Source: Streptomyces sp. NBC_00483 (GTDB lineage Bacteria; Actinomycetota; Actinomycetes; Streptomycetales; Streptomycetaceae). Taken from it: a stretch of 64,000 nucleotides of DNA. The position numbers and the translations under genes are program-made. Below the pieces are notes generated by a model that saw only the letters and a list, made by a program, of their open reading frames with translations, ran no database searches and was not told the DNA's origin. Location of the stretch: assembly GCF_036013745.1 (NCBI RefSeq), contig NZ_CP107880.1, positions 8,804,001 through 8,868,000 of the forward strand. The letters run 5' to 3'. This document shows, one piece after another, positions 31,916 to 41,120 of this stretch. Each line of letters opens with the position of its first letter. The first letter of the stretch is position 1.

Positions 31916-32512
31916 GTGGTGACGCCCGACGCATCGGAGCCAACGACCGTCCCGTTGGCCGGCTGGGAGAGCCACTTCGCCGACGGCGAGGGCTTCCGTG
32001 CGTCTGATGACCGTGAGTTGCAACTCCTGACCCCGCATCTGCCGTCGTCTGCCGGGGCCCGTCTCCTGGACGTGGGGTGCGGGCTGGGAAGTTACGCCGC
32101 CGGCCTGGCCCGGTGGGGATACGACGTGCTCGCGGTGGACTGGGCGTCCTCCGCGGTGGCCGCCGTCCGTGACCGCTATCAGGATCTCGTGCCCAATCTG
32201 ACGGCCCAGCGCCTGGACTTCACCGACGAGCAGGCCGTGGGCACGCTCGGGTCCGGCGCCTTCGACGTGGTGACGATGCGGCTCGTCTACCCGTTCTTCA
32301 CGGACAAGCGACAGGTGGCCGAGCGGGTCCGGCGGCTGCTGAGACCGGGCGGCGCGTGTGCCGTGACGACGCCTCTGGCGGAGCGGCTGTCCGCGCGGCG
32401 GCACATCGCGCTGTCCGCGGGCGAGGTGGGGGAGCTGATGTCGGGGTGGGACAGCGGCGCGTGGGTGGACTTGGAGCCGGGTGGGCTGCGGTGCATCGTG
32501 CTTCGCCGGTGA
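31916..32512 (+). CDS. SAM-dependent methyltransferase (class I)
   Basis: A 198-residue cytosolic protein with the SAM-binding motif LLDVGCGLGSYAAGLARWG near residue 53 and the acidic end of strand 2 at VLAVDWASS. Later segments (GAFDVVTMRLVYPFF, RRLLRPGGACAVTTPLAE) follow the Rossmann-like fold of family-11/25 methyltransferases. Acceptor unknown. GTG chosen at the first of two adjacent GTGs because GGGAG lies 7 nt upstream. It follows the SDR gene closely on the same strand. Confidence 0.82.
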   Translation: MVTPDASEPTTVPLAGWESHFADGEGFRASDDRELQLLTPHLPSSAGARLLDVGCGLGSYAAGLARWGYDVLAVDWASSAVAAVRDRYQDLVPNLTAQRLDFTDEQAVGTLGSGAFDVVTMRLVYPFFTDKRQVAERVRRLLRPGGACAVTTPLAERLSARRHIALSAGEVGELMSGWDSGAWVDLEPGGLRCIVLRR

Positions 32513-32576
32513 CGGTTCAGCTCGTTCCTCAACCTCTGGCTCCGGTGGGGGCCCATTCGTATCCGGTTCACCAGCG

Positions 32577-32867
32577 TCATGACTGCCGGTCCTGCTTGCC
32601 GTCGAGCCAGAGCGTGTCGGATTCGTCGCGGTGCGAGCCCGTGGTTCCGACGTGCTTGGCGTCGATCTTTGCGCCGTTCTTGATGACGTGGACCAGCGCC
32701 ATCCCGTGTCCTCGGCCCAGGTCGTAGTCCTGCTTGAGCCATTCCAGGATCGCCCCGGCCTTCGTAGCCGGTTCATCGAACCCTCGCTCACCGGCCAGCG
32801 CGATGAACTCGCGCGGCGTCAGGCCGGTCTTGTCCTCGATCTTGTCCAGGTATGCCTGAAACGACAT
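32577..32867 (-). CDS. DUF4287-domain protein
   Basis: A 96-residue soluble protein matching the small actinobacterial family that begins MSFQAYLDKIEDKTGLTPRE and contains GFDEPATKAGAILEWLKQDY and LGRGHGMALVHVIKNG, probably a helical bundle. No biochemical role is established. The C-terminal 25 residues (GTTGSHRDESDTLWLDGK) are extra relative to the core. The ATG has GGAG at 5 nt. It stands alone. Confidence 0.82.
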   Translation of the reverse strand: MSFQAYLDKIEDKTGLTPREFIALAGERGFDEPATKAGAILEWLKQDYDLGRGHGMALVHVIKNGAKIDAKHVGTTGSHRDESDTLWLDGKQDRQS

Positions 32868-33068
32868 GCTCGCTCCTGCGGTAGTTGCTGTGCGATCACG
32901 TACTCGGCCTGTAGACCTCTCGCTGCCCGCAAACTCATCGGTGCTTCGAGCCGGTCTGGAACGGCGGCTCGTATTGACTCACTCGGTGCCACTGGACGTG
33001 GCTCGTGGTCGCCGCCCACACCCGCGCCGAAACCCTCAATGCCCCGCCCCGGTGGGCAAGTTGTGAAA

Positions 33069-33105
33069 AGCCCCCGGCCGGCGAGGGTGCTGCCGGGCGG
33101 GGGCT
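33069..33105. terminator. Terminator hairpin after the small secreted gene
   Basis: A 14-bp stem with one G-G mismatch (AGCCCCCGGCCGGC against GCCGGGCGGGGGCT) and a 9-nt loop. It lies 57 bp beyond the stop of the minus-strand secreted protein. The 294-bp stretch from the DUF4287 start to that stop has no other feature that I can support. Confidence 0.7.
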
Positions 33106-33161
33106 CGTTCACCTTCGGGGCCGGCTGTGGGCCCGCCCCGAAGTGCTCAAGCGGTCAGGCG

Positions 33162-33470
33162 TCAGCCGCCGATCGGGCCGGGGGCGTTGTCGTCGGCGTC
33201 CTGGCACTGCTGGATACGGTTCTGGATCGCCCGCGCCTTGGCGCGCTCCTTCGCGGCCGACTTGTGGTAGCCGAGGTTGTCCAGCTTGGCGGCCTTGGAC
33301 TTGTGGCTGGCGACCTGCTGGCGCATCTTCGAGATGTTGCAGGTGATCGGGCCACGGACCGACACGCTGCCCTGCTCGGCAACGGGGGCCGCCTGCGCGG
33401 GGACGGCCGAGAACAGGACGCCGCCCGCGATGGCAGCGGACACGGCGAGTGTGGTGAAACGTCGGGTCAA
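33162..33470 (-). CDS. Small secreted protein, basic, unknown function
   Basis: A 102-residue protein with a Sec signal (RRFTTLAVSAAIAGGVLFSA, cleavage at PAQAA). The mature part of about 74 residues has two cysteines, TCNIS and QQCQD, and between them a Lys/Ala-rich amphipathic stretch (MRQQVASHKSKAAKLDNLGY) likely to be a two-helix hairpin closed by the disulfide. TTG start with GAGGA at 7 nt. No family is recognised. Monocistronic, with its own terminator. Confidence 0.72.
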   Translation of the reverse strand: MTRRFTTLAVSAAIAGGVLFSAVPAQAAPVAEQGSVSVRGPITCNISKMRQQVASHKSKAAKLDNLGYHKSAAKERAKARAIQNRIQQCQDADDNAPGPIGG

Positions 33471-33593
33471 GATTGTTCCTCTCCAAGTGACAGATCACAG
33501 CGACCTGTTGGGGGGTGGCTGATAGCAGTCGGTCACTGTATATGAAGAGATCGACATTTCCTGGTATCAATCGCCGCCCCGGTCGACGCCGCC

Positions 33594-35006
33594 CTACGTC
33601 GGAGAAGTCGGAGAAGCGGTGGGCTTGGGGCAGAGGAATGAGACTCCGGACAAGATCAGGGTCAGCACCAGCGCCCCCAACGCGTCCACCCGCGAGTCCG
33701 GCATCACGATCAGCGAGACGAACATCGCACCGACCACGAGGAGTACGGCCCAGCTCAACCAGGGGAACAGCCACATCCCGGTCCCCGGCTCGGGTGCCCG
33801 CCCGGCCCTCCGGTCCCGCCGCCCGAGCACGATCTGCGCCCCGGCCACACTCAGCCAGGTGACGAACATCGTGTCCCCGGCCATGCTCACCAGCCGGTCG
33901 AACGCCGTGGTGGGGTGCACGACTTCGAGCAACACGCAGGCGACGGCCAGCGACACCGTGAACAGGATCGCGTTGCGCGGCGCCGACGTCGCGGAGACCC
34001 GCCCGAGCGCGGCGGGCGCGTCCCGGTCGCGGGCGAGCGCGAACAGCATCCGCGAACTGGCGTACACCTGGGAGTTCATGGTGGACACCATGGCGGCGAA
34101 GAGCACGATCTGCAGCACGGCCGAGGCGTTGTCGAGCCCCAGGTGAGTGAGCGTGGCGGCGAACGGGCTCTCGCCGACGGCCCCCGCGTTCCACGGCAGA
34201 AGCAGCACCACGACCGCGAGCGAGCCGAGGTAGAAGACACTGACCCGCCACAGGATCGACCGGGTGCACCCTCGGATCGCCTTCGCCGGATCCTTCGCCT
34301 CGCCGGCCGCGATGGTCACGATCTCCGAGCCGGAGAACGAGAACATCGCCCCGGTCATGGCAAGTAGTACCCCGGCCATCCCGTGCGGGAGGAAGCCCCC
34401 GTGCCCGAGCAGGTTCGCGGTGCCCGGTGCATCGGTCCCCGGCAGCAGGCCGCCCACGGCGACGAGCCCGATCCCGATGAACGCCACGATCACCGCGACC
34501 TTCAGCCACACCACCCAGAACTCCATCTCGCCGTACGCCCTGACCGAGGTCAGATTGACCACGGTGACGACGGCGACCAGTACAAGTGCCGCCACCCATA
34601 CGGGAATCGACGGCAGCCACCCGTGCACGATGGTGCCGGAGGCGATCGCGTCGATCGCGAGCCCCAGCGGCCACCCCACCCAGTACATCCAGCCGCCCGC
34701 GAACCCGGCCCACCGCCCGAACGCGAGCCGCGCGTACACGGCGAACGCCCCCGTGTCGGGCCTGGCCACCGCGAGTTCCGCGAGCATCCGCATGATCAGG
34801 ACGACGATCAGCGAGGTCAGCGCGTACGCGAGCAGAATGCCCGGACCCGCCTGCCGGATACCGGCGCCGGAGCCGACGAACAGGCCGGCGCCGATCGCCC
34901 CGCCGATGCTGATCATCGTCATGTGCCGGCTGTGGAGCCCCTGGGCGAGGCCGCCGCGCGGGGCGCCGGCCGAGCTGTCGAGCCCGGGGCGCCCCTCGGT
35001 CAGCAT
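33594..35006 (-). CDS. Amino acid/amine permease, APC family
   Basis: A 470-residue, 12-helix permease. It begins with the family motif LHSRHMTMISIGGAIGAGLFVGSG in helix 1, and has SGSEIVTIAAGEAKDP in the helix 6-7 region, typical of GABA- and aromatic-amino-acid-permease relatives. It imports amino acids or amines by proton symport. The ATG overlaps the stop of the amidotransferase-like gene by 7 bp, so both form an operon, divergent from a GntR/FCD regulator. A gamma-glutamylated amine or GABA-type substrate is plausible (inference). Confidence 0.9.
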   Translation of the reverse strand: MLTEGRPGLDSSAGAPRGGLAQGLHSRHMTMISIGGAIGAGLFVGSGAGIRQAGPGILLAYALTSLIVVLIMRMLAELAVARPDTGAFAVYARLAFGRWAGFAGGWMYWVGWPLGLAIDAIASGTIVHGWLPSIPVWVAALVLVAVVTVVNLTSVRAYGEMEFWVVWLKVAVIVAFIGIGLVAVGGLLPGTDAPGTANLLGHGGFLPHGMAGVLLAMTGAMFSFSGSEIVTIAAGEAKDPAKAIRGCTRSILWRVSVFYLGSLAVVVLLLPWNAGAVGESPFAATLTHLGLDNASAVLQIVLFAAMVSTMNSQVYASSRMLFALARDRDAPAALGRVSATSAPRNAILFTVSLAVACVLLEVVHPTTAFDRLVSMAGDTMFVTWLSVAGAQIVLGRRDRRAGRAPEPGTGMWLFPWLSWAVLLVVGAMFVSLIVMPDSRVDALGALVLTLILSGVSFLCPKPTASPTSPT

Positions 35007-35749
35007 GCCGCCACCGCTGGTGCCGCGGATGACGCCGCCCGGCTCAACGCCTCGAACAAGGGGGAGCGCAGGGCCGGTTCGGGGACCTCGGCCTCGGGGT
35101 GCCACTGCACGGCGACGACCCAGGCGTCGTCGGTGGTGTCTTCCAACCCCTCTACGCACCCGTCGGCGGCCTGCGCCGTGACCCGCAGCCCCTCGCCGAC
35201 CCGGTCGACGGCCTGGTGGTGGCCGGAGGCGATGGGCAGCTCGGCCTTGCCGAAGGCCCGCGCGCACCGGCTGTCCGGCTCCAGGCGGACGTCGTGCAGC
35301 GCCCACTCCTCGCCGGTCTCCGCGGGCGGGTCGTGCACGACGGAGCTGGGCGTGAGGTCGATGTGCAGGGTGCCGCCCCGGACCACGTTGAGCAGCTGCA
35401 GGCCGCGGCAGATGCCGAGCAGAGGCAGCCGCGCGTCGAGCGCGTACCGGAGCACGGCCAGGTCGAGCCGGTCCTGCTCGTGGTTGACGTCGTACAGCGC
35501 GGGGTGGTCGGCGGGGGCGCCGTACAGGACGGGGTCCACATCGCCGCCGCCCGGGACGACGAAGCCGTCACACGCCTCCAACGGGTCGCCGGGCGCGAGC
35601 AGTCGGGGCGTCGCGCCGGATTCCCGGACGAGATCCACGATGGCGTCGAAGACGCGGGCCGCTCCGGCGACGCGCGGGTCGGTGCCGGGGGCGTCGGTGG
35701 CGCTCAATCGGACAGGTATGCCGATGACGGGCACAGAGGTGCTGCTCAT
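35000..35749 (-). CDS. Class I glutamine amidotransferase-like gamma-glutamyl hydrolase (PuuD-like)
   Basis: A 249-residue peptidase C26 family protein. The nucleophile elbow is LLGICRGLQLLNVV with the catalytic Cys near residue 105; the His-Glu pair is AVQWHPEAE near residue 225. DGFVVPGGGDVDPVLYG near the N-terminus is diagnostic for the gamma-glutamyl-GABA hydrolase group. The family hydrolyses gamma-glutamyl amides such as gamma-Glu-GABA in polyamine breakdown. Operon with the downstream permease; FCD regulator divergent. No glutamate-polyamine ligase gene is visible nearby, so the exact substrate is open. ATG with GGAGAG upstream. Confidence 0.88.
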   Translation of the reverse strand: MSSTSVPVIGIPVRLSATDAPGTDPRVAGAARVFDAIVDLVRESGATPRLLAPGDPLEACDGFVVPGGGDVDPVLYGAPADHPALYDVNHEQDRLDLAVLRYALDARLPLLGICRGLQLLNVVRGGTLHIDLTPSSVVHDPPAETGEEWALHDVRLEPDSRCARAFGKAELPIASGHHQAVDRVGEGLRVTAQAADGCVEGLEDTTDDAWVVAVQWHPEAEVPEPALRSPLFEALSRAASSAAPAVAAC

Positions 35750-35842
35750 AAGCTCTCCGCAGGGGTCTGGGCAGATCAAGCAAGACTCAATGCAGTGAAA
35801 TCTAGAGGTTAGAGTTCATGAAAGACAAGGGGTCGATGATCG

Positions 35843-36568
35843 ATGGATGAGACCGGCTGGAGCACGCACATCCGCCCCGTGCGCGCGGGCGGCGCCGCCG
35901 AGGCCATCGCGCGGCGCCTCAGTGAGCTGATCGGGGCGCGGATGCTGGTCGCGGGCGACCGCTTCCCGTCGGAGAAGGCGCTGGCCGAGATGTTCGGGGT
36001 CGCGCCCATGACGGTGCGTCACTCCGTGGCCGTGCTGCGCGCGGAGGGGCTCGTGGAGACGCGGCGCGGCTACAAGGGCGGCACGTACGTGTCCGAGGGT
36101 GTACTCACCCGCGTGAAGGAGCTCGTCGGCCTGCACCCCTACACGGTGGAGGAGATCGAGGAGCTGACGGCGTGGCGGCAGGCGATCTCCGGCGAGGCCT
36201 CCGCCCGCGCGGCCCGCCGTGCCGACGATTCCGCGCACGAGCGGCTGCGTGAACTGGCCGCTCGTACGCACGAGTTGCTGGCCGACGCGGACGCCTACCG
36301 GACCGCCGACGCCGCCCTCCACCTCTACATCGCCGAACTCTCCGGATCCCGGCGCCTGTTGGAGGCCGAGCAGGGTATCCAGGACGAGCTCACCCGGATC
36401 ATCTCCACCCATCCCGGCGGCACCGAGGCCCGCTCCACCCCCGGTGAGCTGCACGATCCGCTGACCCGCGCCATCGTCGCGGGAGACGCCGGGCGGGCCC
36501 GCGAGGAGTTCCGCATCCACGCGCAGGCCACGGCGGACATGTGCCTGATCTTCACGACGGAGGCGTGA
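35843..36568 (+). CDS. GntR-family regulator with FCD domain
   Basis: A 241-residue regulator. Residues 15-85 form a GntR winged helix (AEAIARRLSELIGARMLVAG, FPSEKALAEMFGVAPMTVRH, RRGYKGGTYV). From about residue 90 the all-helical FCD ligand domain has metal-type residues in AALHLYIAELSG and the H in ELHDPL. Such proteins usually repress transport/catabolic genes until a small organic acid or amino acid binds. Divergent from the amidotransferase-permease operon, its likely target. The 93-bp gap contains the AT-rich TCTAGAGGTTAGA, a possible site. Its last 17 bp overlap the convergent exporter gene. Confidence 0.9.
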   Translation: MDETGWSTHIRPVRAGGAAEAIARRLSELIGARMLVAGDRFPSEKALAEMFGVAPMTVRHSVAVLRAEGLVETRRGYKGGTYVSEGVLTRVKELVGLHPYTVEEIEELTAWRQAISGEASARAARRADDSAHERLRELAARTHELLADADAYRTADAALHLYIAELSGSRRLLEAEQGIQDELTRIISTHPGGTEARSTPGELHDPLTRAIVAGDAGRAREEFRIHAQATADMCLIFTTEA

Positions 36569-38006
36569 CCGGCCTGGAAGACGCTGCTCGAGACCTCTTA
36601 CGTTCGCTGCCCGCCCCGAGGAGCGATCCCAGCACCGCGCCGACGCCGATCGCGGCGACGGATGCCAGGGTCGTCGCCACGTACTGGTGGGCTCCGGGGA
36701 CGCCGAGGACGAGTTGGAGCATGCTGCGGTACAGGTCCGGGCCGGGCAGCACGCTGCCGGCGATGCCAGGGATCAGTACCGCCCTCGCGGGCACCCCCGC
36801 GGGTGGGCCGATCGCGGCGGACACCGCGCCCATCACAGTCGTGGCAAGACCCGTCGCCAGCGGGACCGACCAGTCCAGCTGGGCCATGCCGAACATCTTC
36901 ACGCCCGCGCCGACCAGCGCCGCGGCGATCGCCCATGGCACCAGGCGCGGGCCGCCGCCCATGAACACGGCGTTGCCCAGGGCGCCGATGCCGCTGGTGA
37001 CCAGGGTGAGCCAGACGGGCAGCGCGGCGAGCGTCGTGTTGCGGGCGTCGCTGTCGAGGCCGCGCAGCAGGAACGCGATGGTGAGGATGCCTCCCGCCAG
37101 CGCGGCGAAGAAGAGGAGAAGGCTCACCGAACGGGCCGCCGCCATGGACCGGAAGCCGTCGATCGCGTCCTCGGTGAGCGAGACGACGGTCAGGATCGGC
37201 AGGATCAGGATGACGTTCGCGGCGACGGCGCTCGCCCCTTCACGCCCACTGAGCACCCCGAAGTCGACCAGCGCCATGGCACCCGCCATGAGGAGCGCCG
37301 TCTGCGCGGCCGTGACATAGAAGGACGGCAGGCCCGTGCGGCTCAGCGCCCACGCGGCCCTGTTGGCGACCAGGAACAGCAGGGGTGACAGCAGCGCCGC
37401 GCGCGTCGTACCGGACGCGAGTACGCACAGCATGGCCGCCAGCACCGCGCCACCGCCCAGGGTGAACCACCAGGGCCACCTCGTCGGCGCCGCCACCAGC
37501 CGGTCGAGGGCCGCTCGCGCATCCGCCGGTGCGAGCCGGGTGGCCACGATCCGCACGGTCAGCCGCTCCAGCGCGGTCAGCCGGCTGAGATCCCGCGTGT
37601 CCTCCGACCCCAGGACGATCAGCATGACGACCGGAGCGCGTCGCGGCGGCGCGTACTGCACCTGCAACGAACGCCCGGAGATGTCGACTTCCAGGTTCTG
37701 CAAGCCCCACGTGGCCGTCACCGCGACAACCGCCGTCTGGATGTCACGCGTCGACGACCCGGCCAGGAACAGCTCCCGGCCCAGGTGCAGGACGAAACGC
37801 AGCACCTCGGCCGCCTGCCCGTCCTCGAAGTCGCGCGGCGGCGGGAAGGAGACGCTCTCGTACGCGGTCCCGTACAGCCGGTCCAGCAGTGTCCCCTCGT
37901 TCTGCCGCAGCCGGTCCAACCGCGCCTGCCGGGCATGCGCCCGGGACCGGACTCGGGACAGGGCCCGCCGCATCCGCTCTCCGCTCGCTCGAATCGATCG
38001 AAACAC
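36552..38006 (-). CDS. ThrE-like threonine/serine exporter family protein
   Basis: A 484-residue membrane protein with both halves of ThrE: an N-terminal cytosolic/hydrolase-like DUF1212 part (LRFVLHLGRELFLAGSSTRD at about residues 69-90), then about ten hydrophobic helices, the second half matching the DUF3815-type domain (PGIAGSVLPGPDLYRSMLQ). The family exports small amino acids in Corynebacterium. GTG start with GGAGCG close by; the basic 50-residue N-terminus is long, so a later start is possible. Convergent with the FCD regulator with a 17-bp coding overlap. Confidence 0.85.
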   Translation of the reverse strand: MFRSIRASGERMRRALSRVRSRAHARQARLDRLRQNEGTLLDRLYGTAYESVSFPPPRDFEDGQAAEVLRFVLHLGRELFLAGSSTRDIQTAVVAVTATWGLQNLEVDISGRSLQVQYAPPRRAPVVMLIVLGSEDTRDLSRLTALERLTVRIVATRLAPADARAALDRLVAAPTRWPWWFTLGGGAVLAAMLCVLASGTTRAALLSPLLFLVANRAAWALSRTGLPSFYVTAAQTALLMAGAMALVDFGVLSGREGASAVAANVILILPILTVVSLTEDAIDGFRSMAAARSVSLLLFFAALAGGILTIAFLLRGLDSDARNTTLAALPVWLTLVTSGIGALGNAVFMGGGPRLVPWAIAAALVGAGVKMFGMAQLDWSVPLATGLATTVMGAVSAAIGPPAGVPARAVLIPGIAGSVLPGPDLYRSMLQLVLGVPGAHQYVATTLASVAAIGVGAVLGSLLGAGSERKRSRAASSRPVTPPS

Positions 38007-38099
38007 CGCTCCGCGCTCCAGCCTCTCCCGGCGCGGCCGTCACCGCCGCCGGAAGCGGCTGCGGGAGCCCGTACGGTTCGCCGGACACACCACGCCCGC

Positions 38100-38159
38100 G
38101 ATCGTCACGTGCACGATCACCACGTCAGCGATCACCACGCCCGCGATCACCACATCTCC
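38100..38159. repeat. Four 15-bp tandem repeats at the 3' end of the antiporter gene
   Basis: Units of GATCACCAC plus six variable bases start at 38100 (as GATCGTCAC), 38115, 38130 and 38145. The last one contains the stop codon of the antiporter. The 140-bp gap before the ThrE-like gene is largely this array; no gene is present. Confidence 0.7.
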
Positions 38160-39373
38160 GTCCCGGCGACATTCGTCCGCGCAGGCACCGCCTCACGTTC
38201 CTTCCCCCGCAACCGGAGGCCGAGCAGCGGGAAGACGAGGACGGACACCATGGCGGCGCCGACCATCGCGGCGGCCTCGCCCCTGCCGAGGAGTTCCTCC
38301 GCGAGGCCGATCGTCGTGATTGCGACGACCAGTGGCAGGCAGGTGGCCGAGTGGAGCGTCAGCGCCCGGCGGCTGAGCGGAGAGAGGTCGCGTGGGGCGA
38401 GCGCGTACGCCGGAAGTCCGCGGACGAGCAGGAACAGGACCAGGAACAGGACCAGGAACACGGGCAGCAGCACGAGTGGACGCCCACCGGAGAGAAGCGA
38501 CGACAGGTCGAACTCGATCCCGGTCACGATGAAGAACAGGGGCACGAGAAAGCCGAAGCCCAGGCCCTCGATCTTGCTCAGGACGTCCTTACCGACCTCC
38601 GGCGCCGTGCCCTGGAGAACCAACCGGGTCAGCAGCCCGGCGGCGAAGGCGCCGAGCAGCACGTCGAGGCCGAAGGCCTGCGACAGGGCGAGCATCGAGA
38701 CGAGCAGCAGCATGACGAAGCGGACCGCGAACTGGCCGCTCGTGTGCAGCGTCGTCTGGATGACCCGGGTGAACCAGGGCGGGCGCGGGCGGAGCGCCCA
38801 GAACACGGCCCCCGCGGTGATGGCGGCGAACACGGCGAGGATGACCGTCGACAGGCCGGGGTCACGGCCGCTGAGCAGGACGGAGATGGCGATGATGGGC
38901 CCGAACTCGCCGACCGCGCCGAACGCCGTCGTGACGGTGCCGAACCGGCCCTGCAGATCGCCGCTGTCGCGCAGGATGGGAACGACCGTGCCCAGCGCCG
39001 TGCTGGTGAGGGCCGTCCCGATGATCACGCTCTTGGGAAAGTCGAGGCCGGTCAGGGCCAGCGCCACCACGAGCCCCGCCGCCAGCGAGATCACCCAGGC
39101 CCACACGGACCGGCGCAGCGTGTCGCCGCGGATGGCGTCGAACTGGATCTCGTACCCCGCGAGAAAGATCAGCAGGGACAGGCCGAGGTTCGCGAGGATG
39201 TCGGTGATCTCCCCGGAGCGGGCCCACCCGAGAACGTCGGGGCCCATGAGAATACCGAGCACGATCTCGAAGATGATCACGGGAACCCGGACCCAGCGGC
39301 CGAGACCGTGCGCCAGCAAGGGGGCCAGCACCGCCGCGGCCATGATGAGGATCAGCGTTCCCGGATGCTCCAC
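38147..39373 (-). CDS. Cation/proton antiporter, CPA2 family
   Basis: A 408-residue membrane protein with 12-13 helices. Key segments: IIFEIVLGILMGPDVLGW in helix 2, LGLSLLIFLAGYEIQFD, GTALTSTALGTVVPILRDSG (the extended-helix region of CPA antiporters) and FGAVGEFGPIIAIS, which lacks the paired Asp of electrogenic NhaA-types but fits KefB/Na-H exchanger relatives. It would exchange K+ or Na+ for H+. No TrkA/RCK domain follows. GTG start with AGGGGGA about 8 nt upstream; no in-frame ATG is near. Confidence 0.87.
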   Translation of the reverse strand: MEHPGTLILIMAAAVLAPLLAHGLGRWVRVPVIIFEIVLGILMGPDVLGWARSGEITDILANLGLSLLIFLAGYEIQFDAIRGDTLRRSVWAWVISLAAGLVVALALTGLDFPKSVIIGTALTSTALGTVVPILRDSGDLQGRFGTVTTAFGAVGEFGPIIAISVLLSGRDPGLSTVILAVFAAITAGAVFWALRPRPPWFTRVIQTTLHTSGQFAVRFVMLLLVSMLALSQAFGLDVLLGAFAAGLLTRLVLQGTAPEVGKDVLSKIEGLGFGFLVPLFFIVTGIEFDLSSLLSGGRPLVLLPVFLVLFLVLFLLVRGLPAYALAPRDLSPLSRRALTLHSATCLPLVVAITTIGLAEELLGRGEAAAMVGAAMVSVLVFPLLGLRLRGKEREAVPARTNVAGTEMW

Positions 39374-39597
39374 GACGATGTCCCCCTGGTGTGCGGCCGC
39401 TACCTGCTGGTTCCGAGGATCGGGGGAGCGGGCCGGTACGGCACCCATGGGCGGACCATGCGGGTGAACACGCCACGGCTCCAGGCGAGTTGAATCCTCG
39501 GATGCAGAGTGTGCGGGGTGTGCGGAGCGCGTCCGCCGATCGACACATCCTCCAAATTCGACGGTCCCGACACCTGGGGATTTGATGGATCCCCCAA

Positions 39598-39640
39598 GCA
39601 TCTGCAAGCCCTCTATGGAAATCTGCCTTGCAGATGCAAG
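39598..39640. promoter_or_regulatory. Nested inverted repeats before the methyltransferase-tetR operon
   Basis: GCATCTGCAA and TTGCAGATGC are perfect 10-bp arms separated by 20 bp. The right arm is part of CTTGCAGATGCAAG, itself a palindrome CTTGCA-N2-TGCAAG. The 336-bp gap between the divergent antiporter and methyltransferase genes holds this element in an AT-richer stretch and no convincing gene. The tetR-type gene two positions downstream is a candidate binder. Confidence 0.55.
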
Positions 39641-39709
39641 ATGGATGATGTTGTTCGGGTAGCGAATACCGCAGTCCCGGCCGGTTCGAGCCCGCGAAGT
39701 GAGGTCCCC

Positions 39710-40486
39710 ATGGTCATGCGCACACACGACGGCGGCGCCGGCGACGTCGACCACGCCACCGTCGGCTCCGGCCGTGCCTCCCACCGCCGACCCGACGCAC
39801 GCATCGCCCACACCATCGCCGCGGCGCTCGGCGATGCGCGGGACATCCTCAACGTCGGCGCCGGCACCGGCTCCTACGAGACGGCCGCGCACACCATCAC
39901 CGCGGTCGAGCCCTCCCTGGCCCTGCGCGCCCGACGGCCGGCCGAACTCGCCACCGCCATCGACGCCGTCGCCGAGAACCTCCCCTTCGACGACGGCCGG
40001 TTCGACGCCTCCATGGCCCTCTTCAGCGTCCACGAGTGGTCCGACCCCGCGGCGGGACTGCGCGAGATGCGGCGCGTCACCCGTGGCCCCGTCCTCGTCC
40101 TCACCTGCGACCCCGTCCGCGTGCGCGACTTCTGGCTCTACGAGTACGCCCCCGATGTGCTGGACATCGAGGCCCGCCGCTACCCGCGCCTCGGCGAGCT
40201 GGCCGACGCGCTCGGCGGCACGGTCGACATCCAGCCCGTACCCGTCCCGTTGGACTGCACCGACGGCTTCAACGAGGCGTACTACGGCCGCCCCGAACTG
40301 CTCCTCGACCCCGCGGCTCGCCAGGCCTGCTCGGCGTGGAGCTTCATCGACGACCGCGCTCGGCAGGACTTCGATACCTCGCTGCGCCACGCCCTGGGCT
40401 CCGGGGCCTGGGACGCGGCCTTCGGCCACCTGCGCCATCGACCGACCTACAGCGGATCCCTCGTCCTCCTGCGCGCCACGGTCTGA
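39710..40486 (+). CDS. SAM-dependent methyltransferase (class I)
   Basis: A 258-residue cytosolic enzyme. ILNVGAGTGSYE near residue 50 is the SAM-binding glycine loop, ITAVEPS the acidic-end strand 2, and LPFDDGRFDASMALFSVHEW the motif-II region of family-11 methyltransferases. The C-terminal half (FWLYEYAPDVLDIE, DGFNEAYYGRPELLL) is the substrate-specific part and is common to an uncharacterised actinobacterial group. The ATG has GAGG 6 nt upstream. A TetR regulator follows after 49 bp. Confidence 0.85.
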   Translation: MVMRTHDGGAGDVDHATVGSGRASHRRPDARIAHTIAAALGDARDILNVGAGTGSYETAAHTITAVEPSLALRARRPAELATAIDAVAENLPFDDGRFDASMALFSVHEWSDPAAGLREMRRVTRGPVLVLTCDPVRVRDFWLYEYAPDVLDIEARRYPRLGELADALGGTVDIQPVPVPLDCTDGFNEAYYGRPELLLDPAARQACSAWSFIDDRARQDFDTSLRHALGSGAWDAAFGHLRHRPTYSGSLVLLRATV

Positions 40487-40535
40487 CCAGAGGACCTGTA
40501 CGGCACCTGAGCACGGCCCGGAAGGGAGACACCGG

Positions 40536-41120
40536 ATGACGCCGCCCCGCCCGCGCGCGGCGCGATGCGACGCCGAGGGCAATCGCGTCCGCATCATCGA
40601 GACCGCGAGCGAGGCCTTCGCCCGCACCCCTGGTGCGACCCTCCAGTCGATCGCGAAGGCGGCCGGCGTGGGCCAGGGGACGATGTACCGGCACTTCCCG
40701 CACCGCGAGGCGTTGCTCCTCGCCGTGTACCGGGGCGACATCGAGACACTTGCCGAAGCCGCTCCGCGCCTCCTCGACGAACACGCACCGCTGGACGCAC
40801 TGCGCCTGTGGCTCGGCCGGCTCGCCGCATACAGCCGCAGCCAACACGGGGCGGTCCAGGCCGTCGAGGCCGCCACCCGGGCGGACCTGGGCGGCCACTG
40901 CTACCCGCTGATCACCGCGGCGTTGAACCGGATACTCGCCGCCTGCAAGGACGCCGAACTCGTACGGCCCGACGTCCATGCCGACGAGGTGCTGCTGCTC
41001 GTGTCGTTCCTGTGGAAAGCCGGCAGCGGCCCCGATCGGCAGGAGCGCACCGAACGCATGCTTGCCATCGTCACTGACGGGCTGCGGGCCACGGCATGCG
41101 GTCGGGACCGCTCAGGCTGA
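40536..41120 (+). CDS. TetR-family regulator
   Basis: A 194-residue regulator. The N-terminal HTH reads [20 protein letters not shown] followed by [12 protein letters not shown]; residues 65-190 form an all-helical ligand domain with [15 protein letters not shown], a segment frequent in TetR proteins controlling oxidoreductases or exporters. Upstream is a methyltransferase and downstream an alcohol dehydrogenase, both same strand, so these may be targets. ATG with AAGGGAG upstream. Confidence 0.9.
   Translation: MTPPRPRAARCDAEGNRVRIIETASEAFARTPGATLQSIAKAAGVGQGTMYRHFPHREALLLAVYRGDIETLAEAAPRLLDEHAPLDALRLWLGRLAAYSRSQHGAVQAVEAATRADLGGHCYPLITAALNRILAACKDAELVRPDVHADEVLLLVSFLWKAGSGPDRQERTERMLAIVTDGLRATACGRDRSG

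Noticed and set aside
38147..40876. 909-codon frame that would extend the antiporter far upstream
   Set aside because: The extension is antisense to a methyltransferase and TetR gene with clear motifs; the antiporter fold starts at the GTG near 39373.
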